A stretch of DNA of 64,000 nt from assembly GCF_003990915.1 (NCBI RefSeq), contig NZ_BHXQ01000006.1, forward strand, positions 124,001 to 188,000, written 5' to 3'. The notes beneath the pieces are model-generated. The model ran no database searches, was not told the DNA's origin, and was given only the letters and a program-made list of their open reading frames with translations. Positions 18,395 through 26,701 of the stretch are shown here, in pieces (positions within the stretch are counted from its first letter, which is position 1; every line of letters starts with the position of its first letter). A program made the translations under genes and the position numbers. The DNA comes from Chryseotalea sanaruensis (GTDB taxonomy: Bacteria; Bacteroidota; Bacteroidia; Cytophagales; Cyclobacteriaceae).

Positions 18395-20851
18395 TCAGAA
18401 ACTGAAAGCTACGTTTACCCTAAAAGCCAGATTGTCTTTTTCTGTGGGTAACTGATAAGCACCATAGCGGTAAAAGGCAGAAAGCCCAAGCCCCAGGTAC
18501 CCAACATCCAAATAGTTAAAACGAAGGAGATTGTTTAAACCAACACCAGATTCAACAAAGCCGTCATCCATACTTTGAAGAGTAATGGTATTCAAATTTT
18601 GAGATTGGAACTGTGTTGTTGAAAGGGTAGTCAGGCCCATATTGTGATACAACAAAAGTTCAGGTTTACTAAAACGTGTGTTAATGAAGATGTTACCCAA
18701 ATTATGTTTTAGAAAAGCAGCTGCGTAAAAGTTCCCTGTAAATTCATAAAGTCCCATCGTTTGAAAGTAACCATCTGTTTCAACACTACTTTCATTTTTT
18801 CCACCAAAACCGGAGAAGAGTTTACTATACGGTGCCAACCCTTCCATATAATGTGTCTGTAGGATTAAATTGCTTTTACCAATCTTTCTGATATGCTTCA
18901 CGAATTTTGCACTGAAACTTATTCGATCATATGTGAAGAAATCAGCATCTAATAGATCAATCGCTTTTGTGTAAGTAAAAGCTAAAATTGGATATTGGGT
19001 GGAGAAAGGAATTTTTTTACCAAGGAAACTCAGGTTTTGTTCTTTATGAAAATAGCGAAGTGAAATGCTACTTTCAACAAGTGTGAAGTTGTTGAGTGTT
19101 TGCTCGGCAGTTTCAAACTGGTAGACATACAGTGGTGTTAACGTTTGATACGAAAGAGAGGGGAGTACGTATAATCCTGGGAAGAGTTTAAAATGCAAGG
19201 CCAGAGAATAACTTTCTATTTGATCAAAACGCTCGGCCAAAAAATTTCTAAATGTGGTTCCAACATTTTGTATAGGCTGACGAATATTATTACCTACTTC
19301 AATAATGTCATTTTGGTAGGTGAGCTTCATTTTAAAATCGTTCCGCTTATCTAAAATCAATTCTGCATCCCCACCATATTTAAATGCTTTGTCGCGAAAA
19401 CCATAACCAAAGTAACCACCTACTTTAAATCTTTTACTGAATGAGGAACTTGTATGTAAGCCAAGTCCCAGTCTTGCCCCTTCATATTCATTGGCAGTGA
19501 TAAAGCGCGTGAGATCTATTTCTAAAAGTCCCAGTGGTATGCTGCGCGTTGCAAGTGCATCAAGCATTTTTTCCATTACTAAAACGCTTTTGAGTTCTTT
19601 GAGTGTGTCTAAAACGGTGTAGGTATTCCTTTCTAATGAATCGAGTGGATTACCTCTGTATTGATTTACAACAGACTCGCTTCTCTCATCCTCAATTTTC
19701 TCAAGTATCAACTGGTTTCCTGAAAATTCATTTGCTTTTAAATTGGTATTGATCTGAATGTTGCTTAAAAAAGTTCTGTGGATGAGACGCATACTTCTGC
19801 CGTACATTTTCATTTCAGCAAAATCCAAATCGGTATTCAGTTGCGCAGGAAACCATTGATTCCCAACTTTTTCATAGTTCTGTTGCACCACTACTTTTGT
19901 TTTAGCCAACGGATCGGCAGTGGCAGCTACTACATTCTTAATTGCCCAGCCATCTACAGAAATAGAAAGGAAACCTTTGAGTCCATCAAAATTTCTATTT
20001 GGTCTGGGAGCGAACTCAATAATGTAAACAGTATCCTGTTGATGGAAGGTGGTGTCTGACAAATGGAATTCGTAACTGCTGAAAGTACCTGGACTAATTG
20101 GGTTAAGATAATCTTTACTTAATATATTCAGGTAGCTTGAATAAAACGAAAAGGGTTGGAAGTTAGTAGCCACATTAGCAAATAATGGACTTCTAAATCC
20201 TGAAACTTTTAAACCAATCAGTTTTTCTTCAGTATGCCCCGGATTGAGTACTTTTTTATTGGTAACTGACTCAGACATAAAGAAATTCATCCTTCTGGAC
20301 AGACTGTCAAAAGTAATCAGTTCTTTTTGGCTCTTTTTTAATTCACTTGTATCGCGAATCGCGATAAGTGCATTGATGGTTGAATCAGTTTTAGCATCTA
20401 CTTCTGAAGGAGCAAATACGACTTTGTTGTAAGAGATGTATTGGTAATCGCGGAGCTTATCGGGATTGTTGTTATCTCTGTTTTTAATCACATTTCTGAT
20501 CAGGGCGTGTGCAGGGTTTTCGCCTGCTACGACTGTTACCTCTTGTAAAGTGAGTGATAAAGGCTTTAGTAAAATCAATGCATGACTTCTTTTAAAGTCT
20601 GGATAAGTAAACACCAATTTTTCGTATGCAACATGACTGACGATGATTTCACCGTTGTATTGTTCGGGAAGGCTAAGCGTGAACTGTCCCTCTATGTCAG
20701 TACTGGTGCCTGCACGACCATTATTATAGGAAATATTGGCGAAGGCAATGGGATCGCGCGTACTCTTATCAAGTATCTGACCTTTCAGAATTACCTGTGC
20801 CTCAGGTTTTAAAGCAGCTGCTACCAGAAAAATGATCAATAGAAATCTCAC
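18395..20851 (-). CDS. DUF5686 / carboxypeptidase-regulatory-like outer-membrane protein
   Basis: The 818-residue product has a signal peptide (about residues 1-18, cleavage after EAQ), then a CarboxypepD_reg-like beta-sandwich (about 22-100, GQILDKSTRDPIAFANISY, TSTDIEGQFTLSLPE). The long region with NPAHALIRNVIKNRDNNNP and DFAEMKMYGRSMRL resembles the DUF5686 family of Bacteroidota. The C-terminal third alternates aromatic strands and ends in FRVNVAFSF, as expected for an outer-membrane beta-barrel with a terminal Phe. The family function is not established. It lies 99 bases downstream of the helical unknown gene. Confidence 0.85.
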   Translation of the reverse strand: MRFLLIIFLVAAALKPEAQVILKGQILDKSTRDPIAFANISYNNGRAGTSTDIEGQFTLSLPEQYNGEIIVSHVAYEKLVFTYPDFKRSHALILLKPLSLTLQEVTVVAGENPAHALIRNVIKNRDNNNPDKLRDYQYISYNKVVFAPSEVDAKTDSTINALIAIRDTSELKKSQKELITFDSLSRRMNFFMSESVTNKKVLNPGHTEEKLIGLKVSGFRSPLFANVATNFQPFSFYSSYLNILSKDYLNPISPGTFSSYEFHLSDTTFHQQDTVYIIEFAPRPNRNFDGLKGFLSISVDGWAIKNVVAATADPLAKTKVVVQQNYEKVGNQWFPAQLNTDLDFAEMKMYGRSMRLIHRTFLSNIQINTNLKANEFSGNQLILEKIEDERSESVVNQYRGNPLDSLERNTYTVLDTLKELKSVLVMEKMLDALATRSIPLGLLEIDLTRFITANEYEGARLGLGLHTSSSFSKRFKVGGYFGYGFRDKAFKYGGDAELILDKRNDFKMKLTYQNDIIEVGNNIRQPIQNVGTTFRNFLAERFDQIESYSLALHFKLFPGLYVLPSLSYQTLTPLYVYQFETAEQTLNNFTLVESSISLRYFHKEQNLSFLGKKIPFSTQYPILAFTYTKAIDLLDADFFTYDRISFSAKFVKHIRKIGKSNLILQTHYMEGLAPYSKLFSGFGGKNESSVETDGYFQTMGLYEFTGNFYAAAFLKHNLGNIFINTRFSKPELLLYHNMGLTTLSTTQFQSQNLNTITLQSMDDGFVESGVGLNNLLRFNYLDVGYLGLGLSAFYRYGAYQLPTEKDNLAFRVNVAFSF

Positions 20852-20861
20852 CGCATTATAA

Positions 20862-20895
20862 TTTTGAAGGAATTAGTTAATAATCTCCTTCAAAA
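20862..20895 (-). terminator. Weak hairpin between the helical unknown gene and the DUF5686 gene
   Basis: Perfect 10-base arms (TTTTGAAGGA and its complement) enclose a 14-base loop. The flank is AT-rich but has no long T run, so it may be a weak terminator or a leader structure of the DUF5686 gene. Confidence 0.35.
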
Positions 20896-20950
20896 ATTAC
20901 AAGCAATTTTTAGTTGATTGATTTCAGTGATAAATAAAGATTTGAAATGT

Positions 20951-21367
20951 TTAACGCAGTGCTTTTTCAATAAACTCGAACAATTCTTGTTTCAGGGTGT
21001 TAAAGCTCCTCGCAAAAGTAGACAGTTCTTCCATTAGTCCCTTGTGTTCATGAAAGTATTGTGTATCGGACTCATTTAATGATTGAAGCATGTCAGCCAA
21101 CGCATTTTCGTGTGTGCGTAATTTACGGGCAAGTTTATCAATTACTTCCACATTGTAATACATGATCAAACTTTGGAAATGGCCAATTTTTTGTTTGTCT
21201 TCTATTTCAGTAAAAAATGCAGATTTACTAGTGAGCAACTTTTGAAAAAAATCAATCTCTTTTTTCCAAAACTCAGTAGCAGATAGCCATTCACGGCTTT
21301 GCTGATGCATATCTAACAGGCTGGGCTGTAGTATGTATTTATTGGTTGTTGATAATACAGAGATCAT
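20951..21367 (-). CDS. Helical protein of unknown function (138 aa), divergent from the CBS gene
   Basis: No family is recognised with confidence. The sequence is rich in Glu, Lys, Leu and Phe with heptad-like spacing and probably forms a bundle of three or four long helices (about residues 25-50, 60-92 and 100-136). Several histidines (DMHQQ, HFQS, THENA, YFHEHKGLMEE) recall helical metal-binding bundles, but no canonical hemerythrin pattern can be established. There is no signal peptide. It shares a 142-base spacer with the divergent CBS-domain gene, and two FNR-like palindromes lie in that spacer, so co-regulation is likely. Confidence 0.7.
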   Translation of the reverse strand: MISVLSTTNKYILQPSLLDMHQQSREWLSATEFWKKEIDFFQKLLTSKSAFFTEIEDKQKIGHFQSLIMYYNVEVIDKLARKLRTHENALADMLQSLNESDTQYFHEHKGLMEELSTFARSFNTLKQELFEFIEKALR

Positions 21368-21418
21368 AGTTTTGTTGTTTTGTTAGTATAAAACTAGACA
21401 GATTCAATGTCTTTTAAA

Positions 21419-21432
21419 CTGATACAAATCAG
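21419..21432. promoter_or_regulatory. FNR/CRP-like palindrome 1
   Basis: CTGAT-ACAA-ATCAG, perfectly symmetric and extended by A/T to 16 bases. The TGAT-N4-ATCA core is that of CRP/FNR-family operators. It lies between divergent genes. Confidence 0.5.
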
Positions 21433-21440
21433 TCTTTTCG

Positions 21441-21454
21441 CTGATGCTTTTCAG
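21441..21454. promoter_or_regulatory. FNR/CRP-like palindrome 2
   Basis: CTGAT-GCTT-TTCAG differs at one arm base from a perfect site. Its centre is 22 bases from that of palindrome 1, about two helical turns, so both sites face the same side of the DNA. Confidence 0.4.
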
Positions 21455-21509
21455 CCTGCTGCGAAAATGGTTTCTGTAGCTTCAAATGTAAGTTTTAACA
21501 ATTACTCCT

Positions 21510-21926
21510 ATGAAAAAGAAGGAACCCGTAAGTCATATAATGACTAGCCATGTATATGCTGTAAACCATGACGATACTTTAGCTAATGTTGTAGATATTT
21601 TTCGCAAGCATAAAATTCGTCATTTACCTGTGTTGAAAGGGAAGTCTATTGCTGGAATTATCAGCAGCACAGATATTGATCGATTAACATTTGGTGCATT
21701 ATTTGAAAGAGAAGATACTACTGATCAGGCTATGTTGGAAATGTTGACCATTCCGCATGTGATGACATCAAAAATGACGACTGTTTCGCCAGACACATCT
21801 ATTAAAGAAGTAGCTGAGATTTTTGCTACTGCGCACTTCCATGCCTTACCGGTAGTGGAGGGAGAGAAGTTGAAGGGTATAGTTACAACGACAGACGTGA
21901 TAAAGTATATGTTGGAGCAGTATTGA
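21510..21926 (+). CDS. Two-CBS-domain protein
   Basis: The 138-residue product consists of two CBS motifs and little else: about residues 6-62 (IMTSHVYAVNHDDTLANVVD to GIISSTDIDRL) and about 80-136 (VMTSKMTTVSPDTSIKEVAE to GIVTTTDVIKYML). Paired CBS domains form a Bateman module that binds adenine nucleotides or related ligands and usually senses energy state. Stand-alone versions are often induced at low oxygen or in stationary phase. Two FNR-like palindromes lie about 60-85 bases upstream and fit that pattern. Confidence 0.93.
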   Translation: MKKKEPVSHIMTSHVYAVNHDDTLANVVDIFRKHKIRHLPVLKGKSIAGIISSTDIDRLTFGALFEREDTTDQAMLEMLTIPHVMTSKMTTVSPDTSIKEVAEIFATAHFHALPVVEGEKLKGIVTTTDVIKYMLEQY

Positions 21927-22035
21927 TATGCTGATTCGTTGATTTGGTAATTTGAAGATTTGATGATGATTGATGTGTTAATTCGTTAATTCGGTTATTT
22001 GAAGATTTGTTGATTTGATTAATATTTATTTTTTT

Positions 22036-22070
22036 AACCAACAACCAACAACCAACAACCAACAACCAAT
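22036..22070. repeat. Heptanucleotide tandem repeat (AACCAAC x5)
   Basis: Five 7-base units, the last with one mismatch, between the CBS gene and leuS. The preceding 80 bases also hold degenerate direct repeats (TTTGAAGATTTG twice). Confidence 0.85.
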
Positions 22071-22071
22071 G

Positions 22072-22085
22072 TCAATTGTCCATTG
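22072..22085. repeat. Short repeat TCAATTGTCCATTG, copy abutting the leuS stop
   Basis: This 14-base sequence also occurs exactly inside the leuS coding region at 24567-24580. Here it lies four bases beyond the leuS stop codon. Confidence 0.7.
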
Positions 22086-22089
22086 TCAA

Positions 22090-25050
22090 TTATAAAACCA
22101 CGTTCACAATCTTCCCTTGCACCACAATAATCTTCTTAGGTGTTTTGCCTTCACTCCATTTTTGTACTGTTTCTGAAGCCAGCACTATTTTCTCTATGTC
22201 TTCTTTTGGCATATCTAAAGCAAAATTCATTTTGCCTCTTACTTTGCCATTGATGGAAATAGGATATTCGTGTGAGCTTTCAGTCAAATATTCTTCATTG
22301 TGGATGGGGAAGGTAGCATCCAGAATACTATCCGCATGTCCCATTTTTTCCCAAAGCTCTGCCGTAATGTGTGGTGCATAAGGTGCTAGCACAATACACA
22401 AAGGTTCCAGGATGCTGCGTTTGTTACATTTAATGGAAGAAAGCTCGTTAGAGCAGATCATGAACTCACTGACCGAAGTATTGAAAGAGAAGTTCTCTAT
22501 ATCATGTGCGACTTTCTTGATGGTTTTGTGTAAAACCTTAAGTTCTTCACGTGTTGCTGCTTCTTCACTGATAGTGAAGTTTCCGTTTTTATCGTGGAAG
22601 AGATTCCAGAAACGTCTTAAGAATTTGTATACGCCATCAATGCCTTGCATGTTCCATGGCTTAGATAACTCCAAAGGACCTAGGAACATTTCATACAAGC
22701 GAAGTGTGTCTGCGCCATAGTTGCTTACAATGTCGTCAGGGTTAACAACATTGTATTTCGACTTAGACATTTTTTCGACTTCGGAACCGCAGATGTATTT
22801 GCCATCTTCAAGAATGAATTGTGCATCTTTATAGTACTCCCTCCAATTTTTGAACCCTTCAATATCAAGAGTTTCACCATCAACATACTGTATGTCAACA
22901 TGATTTTCAATTGCATTTAAATCTTCGATATCGTTGAAAATCACAGAGAGTTTTCTTGAAGGATTTAGCTTATTTAATTCTTCTATATATTTGTTATAAA
23001 TCTCTGTAGCCTCGGTCAGAGTAATTGTCTTGTTATGTATTCTTTGTGCAATTCCTCTGCTAACATATAATTCAGGTGTAATTGGATTTTCTTTGCTAGG
23101 GTTATCCATTAATGCGAAGTTAACCCTGTACACAAATTTGCTTATCCCTTGTATATGCCCCTGGTTAATCAACTTCTTAAATGGCTCTTCGGCTTCTACA
23201 TAACCTAAATCTTTCAAGGCTTTGCACCAGAAGCGTGAATATAATAAGTGTCCTGTAGCATGTTCGCTGCCGCCCATGTACAAGTCAACATCTTTCCAGT
23301 AGCTGGTTTTTTCCTTGGCGGCAAATGCCGAATCATTTTTCGGATCCATGTAACGGAACCAATACCAACTGGAGCCTGCCCAGCCGGGCATGGTGGTTAA
23401 TTCATGTGTAAATCCCTTGTAGTTCCAATCTTTTGCCCTCGCCAATGGTGGCTCTCCACTTTCCGTTGGTTTGTATTCATCAATCTCAGGAAGGGTTATA
23501 GGCAAATCTTTTTCTTCAACAAGCTTAGGTAAGCCATCTTTGTAATAGACAGGGAAGGGCTCACCCCAATAACGCTGACGACCGAAGATGGCATCGCGTA
23601 AACGGAAATTAACTTTTCCCTTACCGATTTTGAGTGCTTCTACTTTTTTAATACCGGCTGCTATGGCTTCATCCACAGTCAAACCATTCATAAAATCGGA
23701 GTTGACGATTTTCGCATCCCAACTCACAAAAGCTTCTTCCTCAACACTTGGTCCTTCAACTACTTGTCGTATGGGTAAATTAAAATGCTTGGCAAAACGG
23801 TGGTCGCGTTCGTCATGACCAGGAACGGCCATTACAGCACCTGTTCCATAACCAGCTAATACATAATCAGAAATCCAGATCGGAATTTGTTCGCCATTGA
23901 AAGGATTAACAGCATAAGCACCCGTGAAGGCACCGCTCACGCGTTTTACTTCACTCATGCGCTCACGTTCACTTCTGTTCTTAGCTACTTCAACATAGTT
24001 CTCGACAGCGGTTTGTTGCGCTTCAGTTGTAATTTGCTTTACCAACTCATGTTCGGGAGCCAATACTAAAAAGGTAACACCAAAAACAGTATCGATTCTG
24101 GTGGTGAAGACCTCAATTTGAGATTTCAAATTTGAGATTTCAAATTTGAACTGACAGCCCAGACTTTTACCGATCCAGTTACGCTGCATTTCTTTTACAG
24201 GCTCAGGCCAGTCAATGGTATCTAAACCTTTCAGTAAACGATCAGCATAAGCGGTAATGCGCATGCTCCATTGCAACATCTTAATGCGCTCCACAGGGTA
24301 ACCACCGCGTTCGCTTACACCATCTTTTACTTCATCATTAGAAAGTACTGTTCCTAAAGCAGCACACCAGTTCACCATAGTTTCGCTTTGGTAAGCTATG
24401 CGATAGTGTTGCAGAAATTCTTCTTTCTCTCGCTCGTTAAAATTCTTCCATTCCTCAGCTGTGATTGATGGCGTTTCATCATCACACACAGCATTAATGG
24501 AGGCATTTCCATTTTTTTCTAACTCAGCAATTAAAGTCGAAATGTTTTCAGTTTTTCCGTCAATTATCAATTGTCCATTGACTATTGCCTTTTTGTTATA
24601 CCACGCATTAAACAACTGCATGAAAATCCACTGCGTCCATTTGTAGTAAGCAGGTTCGCAGGTTTGGACTTCGCGACTCCAATCGTAAGAGAAACCAATT
24701 TGTCTGAGTTGTCTTTTATAGGTCTCAATATTTTTAGCAGTCGTAACAGCAGGATGCTGCCCTGTTTGAATGGCATATTGTTCAGCCGGTAAACCGAAGG
24801 CATCAAAGCCCATAGGGTGTAGCACATTAAATCCCTTGCTGCGTTTGTAACGGGAAACGATATCAGATGCGATGTAACCAAGTGGGTGCCCTACATGCAA
24901 ACCTGCCCCGGATGGGTAGGGGAACATGTCCAGTACGTAGTATTTGGGTTTGTCAGAAGTATCAGAAACTTTGTAGGCGCCCTCTTTTTCCCACTTCTCC
25001 TGCCATTTCTGCTCAATTTTCTTGATCTCTTCCTTGCTGTATTCGGCCAT
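22090..25050 (-). CDS. leuS: Leucyl-tRNA synthetase, unusually long
   Basis: The 986-residue cytosolic class Ia synthetase charges tRNA-Leu. The HIGH motif is seen as HVGHPLGY (residues 52-59), the KMSKS loop as EKMSKSKYN, and the CP1 editing domain as VFTTRIDT with the downstream GTGAVMAVPGHDERD. Bacterial enzymes are often about 860 residues. The extra length here lies mainly around residues 153-215 and 635-730, partly typical of Bacteroidota. Two stretches (residues 158-164 and 301-312) are encoded by short repeats of intergenic type. The catalytic motifs are intact, so the gene should be functional. Confidence 0.96.
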   Translation of the reverse strand: MAEYSKEEIKKIEQKWQEKWEKEGAYKVSDTSDKPKYYVLDMFPYPSGAGLHVGHPLGYIASDIVSRYKRSKGFNVLHPMGFDAFGLPAEQYAIQTGQHPAVTTAKNIETYKRQLRQIGFSYDWSREVQTCEPAYYKWTQWIFMQLFNAWYNKKAIVNGQLIIDGKTENISTLIAELEKNGNASINAVCDDETPSITAEEWKNFNEREKEEFLQHYRIAYQSETMVNWCAALGTVLSNDEVKDGVSERGGYPVERIKMLQWSMRITAYADRLLKGLDTIDWPEPVKEMQRNWIGKSLGCQFKFEISNLKSQIEVFTTRIDTVFGVTFLVLAPEHELVKQITTEAQQTAVENYVEVAKNRSERERMSEVKRVSGAFTGAYAVNPFNGEQIPIWISDYVLAGYGTGAVMAVPGHDERDHRFAKHFNLPIRQVVEGPSVEEEAFVSWDAKIVNSDFMNGLTVDEAIAAGIKKVEALKIGKGKVNFRLRDAIFGRQRYWGEPFPVYYKDGLPKLVEEKDLPITLPEIDEYKPTESGEPPLARAKDWNYKGFTHELTTMPGWAGSSWYWFRYMDPKNDSAFAAKEKTSYWKDVDLYMGGSEHATGHLLYSRFWCKALKDLGYVEAEEPFKKLINQGHIQGISKFVYRVNFALMDNPSKENPITPELYVSRGIAQRIHNKTITLTEATEIYNKYIEELNKLNPSRKLSVIFNDIEDLNAIENHVDIQYVDGETLDIEGFKNWREYYKDAQFILEDGKYICGSEVEKMSKSKYNVVNPDDIVSNYGADTLRLYEMFLGPLELSKPWNMQGIDGVYKFLRRFWNLFHDKNGNFTISEEAATREELKVLHKTIKKVAHDIENFSFNTSVSEFMICSNELSSIKCNKRSILEPLCIVLAPYAPHITAELWEKMGHADSILDATFPIHNEEYLTESSHEYPISINGKVRGKMNFALDMPKEDIEKIVLASETVQKWSEGKTPKKIIVVQGKIVNVVL
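24117..24150. repeat. Tandem 14-base near-palindromic repeat inside leuS
   Basis: TTTGAGATTTCAAA occurs twice in direct tandem, followed by TTTGAA. On the minus strand it encodes FKFEISNLKSQI (residues 301-312), in frame, near the entry to the editing domain. Confidence 0.8.
24567..24580. repeat. Short repeat TCAATTGTCCATTG inside leuS
   Basis: Exact 14-base match to 22072-22085. It is translated as part of VNGQLIID (residues 157-164 of LeuRS). Confidence 0.7.
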
Positions 25051-25078
25051 TTTGCTCAGTTCAATGTTATGCGAACCA

Positions 25079-25086
25079 CAAAAATA
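25079..25086 (-). promoter_or_regulatory. Candidate -7 element of leuS
   Basis: TATTTTTG on the minus strand is a perfect TAnnTTTG match 28 bases upstream of the leuS ATG. Confidence 0.4.
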
Positions 25087-25105
25087 GTGAAAGCAAGGGA
25101 ATTAT

Positions 25106-25200
25106 ACTTACTTCTCCAAGGTCTAACCATCTAGAGAGAAAACTACCTCAACTTCTCCAAGGTCTTACTTACTACAGCGTAAGACCTTGGAGAAGTAAGT
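25106..25200. repeat. REP-like nested inverted repeat between the M28 peptidase gene and leuS
   Basis: Three copies of CTTCTCCAAGGTCT or its complement occur. Outer perfect 19-base arms are 25106-25124 and 25182-25200; inner perfect 17-base arms are 25152-25168 and 25179-25195. The right arm can therefore pair with either left arm, giving two alternative hairpins. Confidence 0.85.
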
Positions 25201-25208
25201 TGAAAAGC

Positions 25209-25226
25209 GGCTAGCGTACGCTAGCC
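25209..25226. repeat. Perfect 18-base palindrome at the end of the M28 peptidase gene
   Basis: GGCTAGCGTACGCTAGCC is fully self-complementary with no loop. It contains the last codons and the TAG stop of the peptidase gene. Confidence 0.85.
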
Positions 25227-26515
25227 TTATCGATACGTTTGGGAGCATCTGTTCCGCTTACCATGGATCGGGCACTTAGGGCAATAGCGCGTATGGTAAC
25301 CGTTATATTTTTAACATCCAAGGTTTCTACTTCATCATTCACTGTATGGTAAAATTTATCGATGTCAATTTCATCGGTGGAAATAGTATGTGCCGGCACT
25401 CCTAAACGTGCCAGTGTGGCATTATCAGAACGGTAGAAAAGATTTTGCTTTGGATAAGGATCGGGCATGAATTTAAAAGGTGTGCCTTCCAGGTTGCGTT
25501 GCAGAATTTCACCAAAATCCGAGCGCTCGTAACCGGTAATAAATGCATGGTCGCGACCCCACTTGGACGGCTTGCCAATCATTTCAATATTAAACATAGC
25601 CACTACCTGATCAGGATTAATTTGTTCAGAAAAATAACGTGAGCCATAACCTCCAATTTCTTCTGCTGTGAAGGCAACAAAAATCAAGGTGCGGTTATTA
25701 TCTTTTATTTTTTTGTAGTAGTTGGCCAAAGCAATTACAGCGGTAGTGCCTGAGGCATCATCATCTGCACCGTTGGCGATGGAGTCACCATCAACAGCAG
25801 GCCTGATACCAATGTGATCATAGTGACCGGAGAAGACAACATATTCATCTTTCTTCTTTTTACCTTCAATCATGCCTACTACGTTAGTCATGGTAATGGA
25901 TTCAATACTTTGCGTAGCCTGTACGCTGTAAGTATTGATAGGCTGATCGGTAACAACAAAAACTTTCGTGCCTTTGCGACCGGAGATGAGTCGTTTACCA
26001 AAATAACCTTTTAGTTCAGGGAATACTTCGAGGTAAGCAGGATGCACAATAACAAAAGCAGCGCTTGTATCGCGACTTAACATAAAGGCTTTGCTGATGA
26101 GTGTTTGTCTTTTATTGGCAATGGTGCTGTCGTAATCGATGCGAAGCATTCCAAAACCGCTATCGGTATTTACGTTAATATTTTCGGTGGCCAGCAATAC
26201 TTTGTCGTTGCTTAAGGTTTGTCCGTTAATGGTTATTTGTGGAATACCTGGTACAATCAATTGCTTTTGAAATGCCTGACGGTAAGTTTTTTGACCAGCT
26301 AATGGTTTCAAACCAATTTTTTCAAATTCACTTTCTATAAAGGCTGTTGCCTTCTCCATGTATTCAGGTCGCATGGCAGGGCGTCCCATCATATCATCTG
26401 CAGCAAGGGTGCTGATAAGTCTCCCCACATTTTCTTCGGTGATGTGTTTGTCGACTTGTTGAGCCTTAGTTGTAAAAAGGCTGATGACTAATAAAGAGGT
26501 AAATAATAATCGCAT
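25211..26515 (-). CDS. Secreted M28-family metallopeptidase
   Basis: With the ATG at 26515 the product has 434 residues and begins with a signal peptide (MRLLFTSLLVISLFTTKAQ). The frame is open 16 codons further upstream, but that would bury the signal sequence. The di-zinc aminopeptidase core is complete: SGHYDH (H231), the bridging Asp in GADDDASG (about 251-253), the catalytic Glu pair in FTAEEIGG (285-286), NIEMIG and a C-terminal ligand in KFYHTVND. A protease-associated-like segment precedes the core. It should hydrolyse peptides in the periplasm or outside the cell. The last codons form a perfect palindrome beside a REP-like element. Confidence 0.93.
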   Translation of the reverse strand: MRLLFTSLLVISLFTTKAQQVDKHITEENVGRLISTLAADDMMGRPAMRPEYMEKATAFIESEFEKIGLKPLAGQKTYRQAFQKQLIVPGIPQITINGQTLSNDKVLLATENINVNTDSGFGMLRIDYDSTIANKRQTLISKAFMLSRDTSAAFVIVHPAYLEVFPELKGYFGKRLISGRKGTKVFVVTDQPINTYSVQATQSIESITMTNVVGMIEGKKKKDEYVVFSGHYDHIGIRPAVDGDSIANGADDDASGTTAVIALANYYKKIKDNNRTLIFVAFTAEEIGGYGSRYFSEQINPDQVVAMFNIEMIGKPSKWGRDHAFITGYERSDFGEILQRNLEGTPFKFMPDPYPKQNLFYRSDNATLARLGVPAHTISTDEIDIDKFYHTVNDEVETLDVKNITVTIRAIALSARSMVSGTDAPKRIDKASVR

Positions 26516-26701
26516 GGTAACAAGGTTAAGTCTTAAAAGTATAGATTCAACAGGCAAAAGCAAAGTGAGCTTATCTTAATTGGCCATTAGCCTCGATCAA
26601 AGGCCAATAATTCATCCGCCATCTTTACAATTCATCCATCTGCCCCGACAGTTCAGTAACACTTTTTAGTAAAGAAGTCCTTTTTGGGGAAGATTTGAAG
26701 C

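Noticed and set aside
25211..26563. Longer M28 peptidase start at 26563
   Set aside because: Would bury the signal peptide behind 16 extra residues.
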